Part shown: positions 7,625 through 15,682 of the stretch, piece after piece
How positions within the stretch are numbered: the stretch's first letter is position 1
Layout of the letters: each line of letters opens with the position of its first letter
Source: Siphonobacter aquaeclarae
GTDB lineage: Bacteria; Bacteroidota; Bacteroidia; Cytophagales; Spirosomataceae
Length of the DNA stretch: 64,000 nt
Direction of reading: 5' to 3'
Assembly: GCF_900103285.1 (NCBI RefSeq)
Contig: NZ_FNGS01000005.1
Span: 492,579 to 556,578, forward strand
Notes under the pieces: model-generated
Seen by the model: only the letters and a program-made list of their open reading frames with translations
Told to the model about the DNA's origin: nothing
The model's database searches: none
Position numbers and translations under genes: made by a program

Positions 7625-8629
7625 TTATTTTTTTTGCGCCCTGGCTTTCAACTCGGCTGCTTTGCGGAGAACCAATGGGTCGCTGCTTCGTGCCGGGAGA
7701 TAGTTGCTTAGGTACAGGTATTCATCGGGGCCGGGCTGCGTCGTTTGCAGGTACCGGTCTACCCGCGTAATAGCCTGCAGGGTCTTCCGCTCGCGGAAAA
7801 GAGCGTTGAGTTCCGGCAACAGACTGCGGTTTTCCATCGTCTTCCTGTCGAAACCCAGCAAAAGCAGGTAGGATGCCACTTTGCTGATACGGTCGGAGCT
7901 CATCTGGTTTCCCCGGCTGGAATAGAGCGTCGCCATAATGACTGACTCTCCTGCCTGTTTGACGTCAGCCGGAGCATTCTTTTTCCGGTATTCTTCCAGG
8001 TGCGTAATAAAATACGTAAACAGCTGATTTTCAGCATCGAGAAGCGCCTTTTTGATCAGTGGAAAGGCCGATACATACTCCGCCGGCCGGATACTCTTCG
8101 CATACGCATTCATCACCTGAATATTCGAGACTGTATCCCGGACAATGCGGGTATACAGGCTGTACGCCGAAAGAAACGCCGCGGCACGATCCCCTTTTGC
8201 AAAACGGTCTTTATATCCCGAGGCCCTTTCGGCCGGGTTCAGCGCCTTGCTTCCCGTTCCCGTCACCTCTTTTTCTGTATTATTCAGGTTCTGAGCGTGC
8301 AGTAGCCTCACATTTTCATCGTAAAACAAAAAGAGCGGCAGCGACGGCACAACCAATCCCTGCTTGGCAAGAAAGCCCTGGGCTTCCTGGGAATTAATGT
8401 CGAGGCGGTAGCTCACAAACCGGTCGTTGTAAAACTTCCCGACCGATGGCTTGTTGAATACCGGGACAAAACTCTCGCACACGTGACACGTCGGCGAATA
8501 TACCTCGATGAATACCGGCTTGTGGACGGAGGCAGCCCGGTTAAAAGCCGTCCGCAGGTTCCCCGGAATAAAACTGACCTGTGCCTGCGCTGTCAGCGAA
8601 AAGAGCAGGAAAACCCAGGTTTTGCGCAT
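7625..8629 (-). CDS. Secreted thioredoxin-like protein with long helical C-terminal region
   Basis: A 334-residue protein with an N-terminal signal peptide (hydrophobic WVFLLFSLTAQAQ, probable cleavage near residue 17), so likely periplasmic. Residues about 20-115 form a thioredoxin-like domain with the redox motif C48-H-V-C51 in SPTCHVCESF and a cis-proline-type VPSLPLFLF. The remaining 200 residues are helical and lack a recognisable domain. Such proteins act as thiol oxidoreductases, but the CHVC motif is not the standard CGPC, so its redox direction cannot be predicted. gldC lies 2 bp upstream on the same strand, which suggests one transcript. Confidence 0.82.
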   Translation of the reverse strand: MRKTWVFLLFSLTAQAQVSFIPGNLRTAFNRAASVHKPVFIEVYSPTCHVCESFVPVFNKPSVGKFYNDRFVSYRLDINSQEAQGFLAKQGLVVPSLPLFLFYDENVRLLHAQNLNNTEKEVTGTGSKALNPAERASGYKDRFAKGDRAAAFLSAYSLYTRIVRDTVSNIQVMNAYAKSIRPAEYVSAFPLIKKALLDAENQLFTYFITHLEEYRKKNAPADVKQAGESVIMATLYSSRGNQMSSDRISKVASYLLLLGFDRKTMENRSLLPELNALFRERKTLQAITRVDRYLQTTQPGPDEYLYLSNYLPARSSDPLVLRKAAELKARAQKK

Positions 8630-8631
8630 GC

Positions 8632-8985
8632 TTATTTGCTGTTACGTTGCAGTTCTTCGAGCTCGGATTTCAGGTTGCGGCTGAGAATCTTGCAGACGTC
8701 GTGGATCTGCTCGGCCATCTTTTTATCTCCGGTCGCAGAAGTAACAGAATCCGCAATACCGGACATGATCTCAATGTAAAACTGCTTCATATCCCCTACT
8801 TCCATGTCCTTCGTCCACAGATCGAGTTTCATGGTGGCGCGGTGGTAGCGGTCCCACGTAGCAATGGAGACGGCCTGGGTATCGTTGAGTCCTTCGTTCG
8901 GGTTATCGGATGCGTCCCAGAAAATCTTGTCGGGAACGTTGTTTTCATCCAGTTGAATATCGAAGTGGATCTCTGCTTTTTTCAT
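8632..8985 (-). CDS. gldC: Gliding motility protein GldC
   Basis: A 117-residue cytoplasmic protein matching the GldC family of Bacteroidota: the AEIHFDIQLDENNVP start, then PDKIFWDASDNP and the LWTKDMEVGDMKQFY segment, with a helical C-terminus. GldC was defined genetically in Flavobacterium johnsoniae as contributing to gliding; its biochemical role is unsettled, and homologs occur in non-gliding members of the phylum. It lies 2 bp before the thioredoxin-like gene on the same strand. The other gliding genes are not in this window, in line with their scattered positions in many genomes. Confidence 0.93.
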   Translation of the reverse strand: MKKAEIHFDIQLDENNVPDKIFWDASDNPNEGLNDTQAVSIATWDRYHRATMKLDLWTKDMEVGDMKQFYIEIMSGIADSVTSATGDKKMAEQIHDVCKILSRNLKSELEELQRNSK

Positions 8986-9056
8986 AAATAAATGGCGACT
9001 GCCCGTTAAAGTAATAGTGTCAAAAGCGATGAAACAGGAAAATAGGTTCCCGGCTC

Positions 9057-9818
9057 TTATTGTCCGAAGACTTTCTTCAGCAGATCGGTGACGCGGGCGG
9101 CGGGATTTTCCCGGATTTTGGCCTCTTCCTGTTCAACAAGCAAAAATAAGCCGTCAATCGCCTTCCGCGTGACATAGTCGTTCAGGTCGGGATTTATTTT
9201 CTCCGGAATAAGCGGAATCCGGTTGTAGGTATTGGCAATATCGCCGTAATATTTGGTGGCCTGCGTCTTCGCCAGGGAGGTTTTGATCACCGGAGTAAAC
9301 TCTTTGTACAATCCGTCAAATGCCGTTCGTTTCAGGTACAGCGTCGCTGCATTTTTATCCCCCCGCAGAATACCGATGGCGTCCTGAATGGTGATTTTGG
9401 TGATGGCGTCGACGAAAATCGGGAAGGCTTTCTTGGCGGCTTCTTCGGCGCCGCGGTTCATCGTCAGCATGAAATTATCGACCTGCTTGCCTAAACCGAT
9501 TTTACGAAGCGTCTTTTCGGCTTTCTGTACATCCGGTGGAAGCATGATCTTGATGAGTGCGTTTCCAAAATAGCCATCTTTTTGTGACGCCTGTTCCGAA
9601 CCATTCTTGATTCCGATGGTCAGGGCTTCTTTCAGCCCCCGGGCAATCTCATCGGAGCCCATGCTGCTGCTGTTGCCGCCTGTCGTTTGCCTGAGGATAT
9701 TGCCTGCCTTTTCCAGAAAGCCGCCAAGGCCTCCTTTCTTCTGGGTGGTATCGGTCTGGGCCTGCGCTATCTGAAGAGAAAAGGCCAGAACAACGGCCGT
9801 CGTGACGAGTTTTTTCAT
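9057..9818 (-). CDS. Secreted DUF4197 family protein
   Basis: A 253-residue protein with a signal peptide (MKKLVTTAVVLAFSLQIAQAQ). After a glycine-rich linker the DUF4197 pattern follows: GLKEALTIGIKNG near residue 60, an IMLPPDVQKAEKTLRKIG segment, then FVDAITKITIQDA and GILRGDKNAAT, and LIPEKINPDLNDYVT near the end. It is predicted to be periplasmic or attached to the outer membrane. No catalytic function is known for the family. The gene is monocistronic by spacing; a repeat-filled gap lies upstream of its start. Confidence 0.88.
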   Translation of the reverse strand: MKKLVTTAVVLAFSLQIAQAQTDTTQKKGGLGGFLEKAGNILRQTTGGNSSSMGSDEIARGLKEALTIGIKNGSEQASQKDGYFGNALIKIMLPPDVQKAEKTLRKIGLGKQVDNFMLTMNRGAEEAAKKAFPIFVDAITKITIQDAIGILRGDKNAATLYLKRTAFDGLYKEFTPVIKTSLAKTQATKYYGDIANTYNRIPLIPEKINPDLNDYVTRKAIDGLFLLVEQEEAKIRENPAARVTDLLKKVFGQ

Positions 9819-9840
9819 AATGGGAATGGTTCGGGGGGCG

Positions 9841-9955
9841 GGCGGGCTATAGGCTTTATGCCGTAAGCTTTATGCCAAATGCCGAAAACGTTCATCTTAC
9901 AGCCCAAGGCCTATAGCTTATTGCTTAAAGCCTAAAGCCGCTAGCCTATCGCCTC
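9841..9955. repeat. RGCNNTA heptad repeat cluster, copy A (inverted pair)
   Basis: The left part (about 9845-9880) reads as consecutive heptads such as GGCTATA, GGCTTTA, AGCTTTA; the right part (about 9908-9952) has the complementary pattern (GCCTATA, GCTTAAA, GCCTAAA). The two halves face each other around a short unique core. Related clusters lie at 19501, 20940 and 25900. Confidence 0.8.
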
Positions 9956-10095
9956 CTAACGCTACACCTCCGTTTTTTATGTAGTTTTACCCGCAAAATT
10001 AGGCCAAAATGAAACACGTTGCCGGAATATCCGGTTGTGCAGTCGGCGATTCACGACGAACGGCCTGATTTCAACTATTTTCCGTCTCCCTTTTT

Positions 10096-11349
10096 ATGAA
10101 AGTTGTTACCGCGGAAGTCATTACCATCGGAGATGAAATCCTTTTCGGACAAATCACCGATACCAATACCCAGTGGATGGGCGTCGAACTGTCGCTGATC
10201 GGCGTAAAAACAATCCGGAAGAGTTCGGTGGGCGATGTAAGGGAAGAAATCCTCCGTGTATTGAAAGAAGCGCAGGAGCGCGCCGACATCGTCCTGATCA
10301 CCGGTGGCCTCGGCCCTACCAAAGACGACATCACCAAACACACGCTTTGCGAATACTTCGGCACATCGCTGGCCATTCACCCCGACGCACTGGAAGCCGT
10401 TGATACCTTCTTCCGCAAACGCGGCCGGGAACTGTCGGACATCAACCGGCAGCAGGCTGCTCTGCCGCTCAACGCTACCTATATTCCCAACACGCGGGGC
10501 ACGGCGCCGGGTATGTGGTTTGATCACGAAGGGACAGTATTTGTGTCGCTTCCGGGCGTTCCTTTCGAAATGAAAGGCCTGATGACGGACGAGATTCTTC
10601 CCCGGCTGAAGCAACGTTTTACCCTCCCGGTTATTCATCACCGGGTGATCCGGACGGTAGGAATCGGCGAGTCTTTTCTGGCCGAGAAAATCGCCGCCTG
10701 GGAAGATGCTCTCCCCCCGCATATCCGGCTCGCTTACCTGCCTTCGATGGGTATGGTCAAACTGCGGCTAACGGCAACGGGTACTTCCCTTGCCGCATTG
10801 AAAGAGGAAACAGAGCAACTGGTTCAGGATATCCTGCCTGTTATTCAACCGTTTGTATTCGGCTATGACGGAGAAGAATTCGAAGAGGTAATCGCTGCAC
10901 TCTTGAAAGCATCCGGACAGACGATCTCCGCCGCTGAAAGTTGTACCGGCGGATATGTTGCTCACCTGCTTACCAAAATCCCCGGAAGCTCCGCCTACTT
11001 TCAGGGAGGCGTAATAAGCTATGCCAACGAAATCAAGGAGCAGACACTCGGCGTCCGTCCTGAAACGCTGGCGAAGTATGGAGCTGTCTCGGAAGAAACC
11101 ATCCGCGAGATGGCAGAAGGTATCCGTACCCGCTTCCATACCTGGTTCGGACTCGCTACCAGCGGTATAGCCGGACCGGACGGCGGAACGCCCGAAAAGC
11201 CGGTCGGTACAGTCTGGATAGCGGTTTCTACGCCGGAAAGAACCCTTACACGTAAGCTCACCCTGGGCGGCGACCGCCAGCAAAACATACATTTGTCGGC
11301 TATTTACCTGTTGAATCTGCTCAGAAAGGTACTTTTGCAGGAAGAGTAG
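10096..11349 (+). CDS. cinA: CinA family protein: nicotinamide-nucleotide amidohydrolase with COG1058 domain
   Basis: A 417-residue two-domain CinA. The N-terminal part (about 1-170) is the MoaB/MogA-like COG1058 domain with EVITIGDEILFGQITDTN and ITGGLGPTKDDIT, linked in other bacteria to ADP-ribose pyrophosphatase activity. The C-terminal part (about 255-410) is the CinA/PncC domain, which deamidates NMN to nicotinate mononucleotide in pyridine-nucleotide salvage; its AESCTGGY motif with the catalytic serine is intact, as is GIAGPDGGTPEKPVGTV. The domain order is the usual one and the length is normal. It starts at an ATG directly after a T-run. The E2 gene follows after 37 bp, so co-transcription is possible though the functions are not linked. 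Confidence 0.95.
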   Translation: MKVVTAEVITIGDEILFGQITDTNTQWMGVELSLIGVKTIRKSSVGDVREEILRVLKEAQERADIVLITGGLGPTKDDITKHTLCEYFGTSLAIHPDALEAVDTFFRKRGRELSDINRQQAALPLNATYIPNTRGTAPGMWFDHEGTVFVSLPGVPFEMKGLMTDEILPRLKQRFTLPVIHHRVIRTVGIGESFLAEKIAAWEDALPPHIRLAYLPSMGMVKLRLTATGTSLAALKEETEQLVQDILPVIQPFVFGYDGEEFEEVIAALLKASGQTISAAESCTGGYVAHLLTKIPGSSAYFQGGVISYANEIKEQTLGVRPETLAKYGAVSEETIREMAEGIRTRFHTWFGLATSGIAGPDGGTPEKPVGTVWIAVSTPERTLTRKLTLGGDRQQNIHLSAIYLLNLLRKVLLQEE

Positions 11350-11386
11350 ACACTTTATCAGCCGAAATTATAGCAACTTTGATCCT

Positions 11387-12700
11387 ATGACAGAGATTTT
11401 GATGCCTGCGATGGGCGAAAGCATTCACGAAGCCACCGTGCTGACGTGGCTGAAGAAGCCGGGTGACCGGGTCGAGACCGACGAACCTCTTCTGGAAGTC
11501 GCGACGGACAAGGTTGATACCGAAATTTCCTCCACGCATACCGGTATCCTCCGGGAAATCCTGGTGAAAGAAGGCGACGTAGCGGTCATCGGCAAGCCGA
11601 TCTGCCTGATCGACGCGGAAGGAGCAACGGCAGACGCTCCCGTGGCAGCTGCTCCCGCCGTTGAAGAACCCTCCGCCGAAGCTGTCGCCGAAACACTGGA
11701 AAACGAAGTACTCGCGATCGCGTCGACGGTCGTCCGGGAATCTCGTCAGGCTGCTGCCGCAGGAAACGGGCGCTACTATTCCCCGCTGGTCCTGACAATT
11801 TGCGAGAAAGAGGGTATTCCGATGGAGGAACTGGATACGGTACCCGGGACGGGCGCCGAAGGCCGGGTGACGAAACACGATATTCTGAAATACGTGACGG
11901 ATCGGGCACAGGCTCCGAAGCCCGTCGCAGCTGCACCGGCAAAGACGGCTACTCCCGCGGCACCTGCTCCCAGACCGGTCAATGGCGCCGCTGTCGAAAT
12001 TGTCGAGATGGACCGTATGCGGAAGATGATCGCCGAAAGGATGGTGGATTCGAAGCGTACAGCGCCGCACGTGACGAGTTTTCTCGAAACGGATATGACG
12101 GTACTCTCCCGCTGGCGGGACCGCATGAAAGGTCAATTCCAGAAAGAATACGGTGAAAACCTCACCTACACGCCGCTGCTGATTGAAGCGGTAGTCAAGG
12201 CTATCAAGGATTTCCCGCTGATCAACAGTTCAGTAGACGGCGATCGTATCCTCATCAAAAAAGCCATCAACATCGGTATGGCGGTCGCACTGCCCAACGG
12301 CAACCTGATCGTGCCCGTCATCCACAACGCCGATGAATACAACCTGGTCGGACTGACGAAGAAGATCAACGATCTCACCCGCCGCGCCCGGGAAAACAAG
12401 CTGAAGGCAGATGACCTGGCCGACGGCACCTATACAGTCTCTAACATCGGAACGTTCGGCAACCTGATGGGTACGCCGATCATCGTGCAGCCTCAGGTGG
12501 CGATTATGGCTTTCGGAGCGATTGTGAAGAAGCCGGCGGTCATTGAAACCCCGGACGGCGACGTGATCGGTATCCGTCAGAAGATGTTTGTCTCCCACTC
12601 CTACGATCACCGCATCGTGGACGGCTCACTGGGCGGTCAGTTTGTCAAACGTGTTTCAGACTACCTGGAAGCCTTTGACGCCGAGCGCAAGTTGATCTGA
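11387..12700 (+). CDS. Dihydrolipoamide acyltransferase (E2) of a 2-oxoacid dehydrogenase complex
   Basis: A 437-residue E2 core protein. Domains in order: one lipoyl domain (1-75, lipoylated lysine K42 in ATDKVDTE), an Ala/Pro/Glu-rich linker, the peripheral E1/E3-binding domain (about 128-168, YYSPLVLTICEKEGI then GTGAEGRVTKHDIL), a second Ala/Pro linker, and the trimer-forming acyltransferase domain (about 205-437) with catalytic H408 and D412 in SYDHRIVDGSLGG. It forms the multi-enzyme core that transfers acyl groups to CoA. No E1 or E3 gene is beside it, so pyruvate, 2-oxoglutarate or branched-chain specificity cannot be assigned; its single lipoyl domain and general look favour a branched-chain or 2-oxoglutarate type. 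A strong terminator follows. Confidence 0.93.
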   Translation: MTEILMPAMGESIHEATVLTWLKKPGDRVETDEPLLEVATDKVDTEISSTHTGILREILVKEGDVAVIGKPICLIDAEGATADAPVAAAPAVEEPSAEAVAETLENEVLAIASTVVRESRQAAAAGNGRYYSPLVLTICEKEGIPMEELDTVPGTGAEGRVTKHDILKYVTDRAQAPKPVAAAPAKTATPAAPAPRPVNGAAVEIVEMDRMRKMIAERMVDSKRTAPHVTSFLETDMTVLSRWRDRMKGQFQKEYGENLTYTPLLIEAVVKAIKDFPLINSSVDGDRILIKKAINIGMAVALPNGNLIVPVIHNADEYNLVGLTKKINDLTRRARENKLKADDLADGTYTVSNIGTFGNLMGTPIIVQPQVAIMAFGAIVKKPAVIETPDGDVIGIRQKMFVSHSYDHRIVDGSLGGQFVKRVSDYLEAFDAERKLI

Positions 12701-12716
12701 TTGATCCGATAGGCAC

Positions 12717-12756
12717 CAAAAGAGAAGGGCGACCGGTTGGTCGCCCTTCTCTTTTG
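12717..12756. terminator. Bidirectional terminator between E2 and desaturase genes
   Basis: An 18-bp perfect inverted repeat (AAAAGAGAAGGGCGACC core) with a 4-nt GGTT loop and T runs on both strands, placed between convergent genes. Confidence 0.92.
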
Positions 12757-12770
12757 TATATCAATCAAGC

Positions 12771-13547
12771 TTATGCTTCTTCCAGCTGACGCGAAGGTTT
12801 CGCTTTCACCGGCTTCAGACGGATGATGTGCATCCAATGCAGGGCCTTGATGATCGGATAGGTCGGATCGAACTCATACCACTTCGAAGCGAAGTTTACC
12901 TGATTCGGCAGCTTGTGGTGGTTGTTCTGGAACAGCTCGCCCATCATCAGGAAATCAAGAACGAGGGAGTTTTTCGACTTATCGTTGTTGTCGTAGTTCT
13001 GGTAGCCATACTTGTGACCGCTCCAGTTTACGATTGCACCGTGGATCGGGCCCATGAGGAAGTGGATCGGCAGCAGGAGGAAAAATGCCCAGTGCATATC
13101 CAGCCAGATGAAGGCACCGATATACAGCAGGGAATACGCTGTACCCCAGCCTGCACGGGAGATCCAGGAATCTCCGATGTTTTCCATCGTCTGCCAGTAG
13201 GGATAGTTCTTGTCAAACTGCGGCTCAATCTTTGACTTGCCAAACAGAATCGCGTTGTAAATGTCTTTGGTCTTCCACATCATCGTGAAGACGTTCTTGG
13301 TATGGTGAGGCGAGTGGGGGTCACGCGGGGTGTCGCTGAAGGCGTGGTGCATCCGGTGAAGGATCGCGTACGCTTTGGGGCTCAGGTAGCTGGAACCCTG
13401 CGAAACATACGTCAACGCATAAAAGAACCGCTCCCAGAACTTGTTCATCGTAAACATCTTATGCGCTGAATACCGATGAAGAAAGAACGTCTGGCTGAAA
13501 AGCGAGAGGTACCAGTGGATAATGAACGTAGGAATGATGAGTTGCAT
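12771..13547 (-). CDS. Acyl-CoA / acyl-lipid fatty acid desaturase (delta-9 type)
   Basis: A 258-residue integral-membrane di-iron desaturase that introduces a double bond into long-chain fatty acids. All three histidine boxes are visible: HRYSAH (24-29), HRMHH (64-68) and NNHHK (208-212), the last preceded by LFQ. Hydrophobic helices flank the boxes at the N-terminus and around residues 135-165. It is shorter than eukaryotic SCD and matches the compact bacterial acyl-CoA desaturases. An in-frame ATG lies 8 codons upstream (13571), but the promoter-like TACATTTG box at 13575-13582 would leave that ATG at or before the transcript start, so the second ATG was chosen. It ends at the shared terminator with the E2 gene. 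Confidence 0.92.
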   Translation of the reverse strand: MQLIIPTFIIHWYLSLFSQTFFLHRYSAHKMFTMNKFWERFFYALTYVSQGSSYLSPKAYAILHRMHHAFSDTPRDPHSPHHTKNVFTMMWKTKDIYNAILFGKSKIEPQFDKNYPYWQTMENIGDSWISRAGWGTAYSLLYIGAFIWLDMHWAFFLLLPIHFLMGPIHGAIVNWSGHKYGYQNYDNNDKSKNSLVLDFLMMGELFQNNHHKLPNQVNFASKWYEFDPTYPIIKALHWMHIIRLKPVKAKPSRQLEEA

Positions 13548-13574
13548 TTCGGCAGTTTTGTTGAGTACCAATTA

Positions 13575-13582
13575 CAAATGTA
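13575..13582 (-). promoter_or_regulatory. Candidate -7 box TACATTTG for the desaturase
   Basis: On the minus strand TACATTTG fits TAnnTTTG and ends 27 bp before the chosen start codon. No matching -33 element was seen at 19-21 bp. Confidence 0.5.
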
Positions 13583-13666
13583 ACAAGTAAACCCCGGTTT
13601 CCGGAGGTTAGTTGCAAAAGTTTATGAAATTTTGGGGAATGATCCATTCATCCCCGGATTTTCTTT

Positions 13667-14323
13667 TCAAAGCGATGTCATCGCATAATAGACCAGATTA
13701 GCGCCCATTTTCAGCGCCTGCTGGCGCACCGGCTCCGGGTCGTTATAGACCGCCTGGTCTTCCCAGCCGTTTCCCAGATCACATTCATAACTGAAGAAGC
13801 AGACGAGTCGCCCCTGCCAGATCAGTCCGAATCCCTGCGGCGCCTTGCCGTCGTGCTCATGCACTTTCGGAAGACCATTTGGAAACGGGTATTTCACTTT
13901 GTAAACCGGATGATCAAAAGGTAACTCCACGAAGTTCAGTTCCGGAAAAACCTTTTTCATCTCCCTCCGAACGAATTGATCGAGGCCGTAATTGTCGTCA
14001 ATATGCAAAAAACCGCCTGCAAGCAGGTATTTCCGGATATTGAGCGCCTCTGCTTCGGTAAAAACGACGTTACCGTGTCCGGTCATGTGTACGAACGGGT
14101 AGTTGAACAGTTCAGGGCTACCCGGCTCGACAATATCCTCCTCCGGCGCCAGCGCCGTTTTCAGGTTCTGGTTGCAGAACTTGATGAGGTTGGGCAGCGA
14201 GGTTTTGTTGGCATACCAGTCTCCCCCGCCCCCATACTTGAGTTTGGCCAGTTTGACGGAAGACTGCGCTCCGGCGTTCCAGGCCATTAATCCGAGCAGG
14301 CACACAAACAATACGCGTCTCAT
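13667..14323 (-). CDS. Secreted DUF4159 family protein
   Basis: A 218-residue protein with a signal peptide (RVLFVCLLGLMAWNAGAQ). The mature part matches DUF4159: AKLKYGGGGDWYANKTSLPNL near residue 27 (given in part), VHMTGHGNVVFTEAE, LLAGGFLHIDDNYG, and the C-terminal SYECDLGNGWED. The fold is related to glutamine-amidotransferase-like (ThuA-like) proteins by published family descriptions as I recall; no catalytic cysteine is obvious here. Its start overlaps the stop of rsmE by 4 bp (ATGA), so the two are translationally coupled. Function unknown; the location is probably periplasmic. Confidence 0.88.
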   Translation of the reverse strand: MRRVLFVCLLGLMAWNAGAQSSVKLAKLKYGGGGDWYANKTSLPNLIKFCNQNLKTALAPEEDIVEPGSPELFNYPFVHMTGHGNVVFTEAEALNIRKYLLAGGFLHIDDNYGLDQFVRREMKKVFPELNFVELPFDHPVYKVKYPFPNGLPKVHEHDGKAPQGFGLIWQGRLVCFFSYECDLGNGWEDQAVYNDPEPVRQQALKMGANLVYYAMTSL

Positions 14324-15042
14324 TCGCCCTGGTTTAAGAGTTCGAGTGTGTGGACGGCCACCAGGCCGGCCGTCTCCGTCCGGAGCCGGCTGTTTCCGAG
14401 ACTAACGGGCGCGAAGCCGTTTTCTTTTGCTTCGGCGATTTCTTCCGGCGTAAAATCGCCTTCCGGGCCGATCAGCACGACATAATTTTCGCCCGGTATC
14501 GCCTTCTGCTGCAACAAGGTACGGTCATCTTCTTCCAGGTGCGCCACAAACCGGCTCTCACCCGCTTCCCGCTCTTCCAGAAACCGTTCCCAGGGAACGA
14601 GGTCCGTTACTACCGGCAAGCGGCGTTTAAGGGACTGTTTCATGGCCGAGACTGAGATCTTTTCCAGGCGTTCCGGATGAATGGACTTGCCCTTCCAGTA
14701 GCGCTCATCGGTACGGCGGGTACGGATGAACGTCACCTGATCCACACCGATTTCCACGCACTTTTCCAGCATCCACTCGATCCTGTCCAGGTCTTTCGTC
14801 GGCGCGATAGCCAGGTGAATCCGATGCCGGCGTACATCCGGTTCCGGAATAGATTCCCGGATTTCGATGGTACAGCGCCGGGCGTCGGCTACCCGGATAA
14901 CGGCCCGGAACAGCCCCCCTTTTCCGTCGACGATGTCGAGGGTATCCCCGACGCCCAGCCGCAGCACCTTTACGGCATGCCGGGATTCTTCTTCGGACAA
15001 AAAAGGCTGTTCCAGTATATCAGGCTTGTAAAACAAGGCCAT
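14320..15042 (-). CDS. rsmE: 16S rRNA (uracil(1498)-N(3))-methyltransferase RsmE
   Basis: A 240-residue SPOUT-class methyltransferase that methylates N3 of U1498 in 16S rRNA using S-adenosylmethionine. The N-terminal PUA-like domain (about 1-70) shows the RHAVKVLRLGVGDTLDIVDG pattern in part, and the C-terminal knotted domain has KDLDRIEWMLEKCVEIGVD, a VLIGPEGDFTPEEI loop and SLGNSRLRTETAG, the SAM-binding signature. The length is normal. It lies 2 bp after the acidic protein gene and overlaps the DUF4159 gene, so the three form one operon. Confidence 0.96.
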   Translation of the reverse strand: MALFYKPDILEQPFLSEEESRHAVKVLRLGVGDTLDIVDGKGGLFRAVIRVADARRCTIEIRESIPEPDVRRHRIHLAIAPTKDLDRIEWMLEKCVEIGVDQVTFIRTRRTDERYWKGKSIHPERLEKISVSAMKQSLKRRLPVVTDLVPWERFLEEREAGESRFVAHLEEDDRTLLQQKAIPGENYVVLIGPEGDFTPEEIAEAKENGFAPVSLGNSRLRTETAGLVAVHTLELLNQGE

Positions 15043-15044
15043 TC

Positions 15045-15605
15045 CTACTCTTCCTCCAGGCTTTTGAAGGAATAAAGCGTCGGATCCAGGGAAAGTGTTC
15101 CGGCGTTGTAATCGCGGACAAACTGTTCGATGACGTCTTCCGTCACCGCATCCTTATTGAGGCAGATATCCAGTTCCACGACATTGGGATCCGATACCTC
15201 GGTTTCAATGTGTTCGGTCACCTTGATTTCTTCATTCTCCTCGATCTCTTCGATGATTTCCGTAATCAGCAACTCTACTTCCTCGTCCATTTCCTCGTTC
15301 GGCTGGTAGGTCTCATCCCGCTGATCCAGTGGCACGTACAGGGGGTGTTCCTTCGTCGCCCGGCGTTCGGCTTCTTCGTAGACAAGGCTGCTGTGGTGTA
15401 GCCGGAGGGTATAGACTACGGCATCGAATACCGTTTCTTTTCCTTCGTGCTGACCAACGAATTGAAAATGGGCAAACTCATCTCCGGTCGGTTCATCGAG
15501 TTCGGGGTCTTCCGTGTAGACAAACGATTTACCGCCCTGCCGGATATCGTCCTTCAATTTCTGGATATCGGGAGCTGAGGAGCCGGAATTTTCTACGGAT
15601 GGCAT
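15045..15605 (-). CDS. Acidic hypothetical protein (186 aa)
   Basis: Not recognised. The protein is strongly acidic, with a glutamate-rich centre (EEMDEEVELL, EIIEEIEENEE) that may form a helix, and no signal peptide or membrane segment, so it should be cytoplasmic. The first part has a beta-rich look (FAHFQFVGQHEGKETVFDAVVYT). The ATG at 15605 was chosen: the frame stays open up to 15725, but that extension crosses the terminator of the glutamine synthetase gene. It is the first gene of the unit with rsmE and DUF4159, 2 bp before rsmE, which hints at a link with translation without proof. Confidence 0.75.
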   Translation of the reverse strand: MPSVENSGSSAPDIQKLKDDIRQGGKSFVYTEDPELDEPTGDEFAHFQFVGQHEGKETVFDAVVYTLRLHHSSLVYEEAERRATKEHPLYVPLDQRDETYQPNEEMDEEVELLITEIIEEIEENEEIKVTEHIETEVSDPNVVELDICLNKDAVTEDVIEQFVRDYNAGTLSLDPTLYSFKSLEEE

Positions 15606-15640
15606 AAAAAGAATAATTGGTTTGATTCCCAAAGTACGAA

Positions 15641-15664
15641 AAAAAAGCCCGCAAAATGCGGGCT
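15641..15664 (-). terminator. Intrinsic terminator of glutamine synthetase III
   Basis: On the minus strand an 8-bp GC-rich stem (AGCCCGCA/TGCGGGCT, 3-nt loop) is followed by a run of T; it lies 19 bp after the glutamine synthetase stop codon. Confidence 0.88.
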
Positions 15665-15682
15665 CTTTCGGGGAAAAATAAC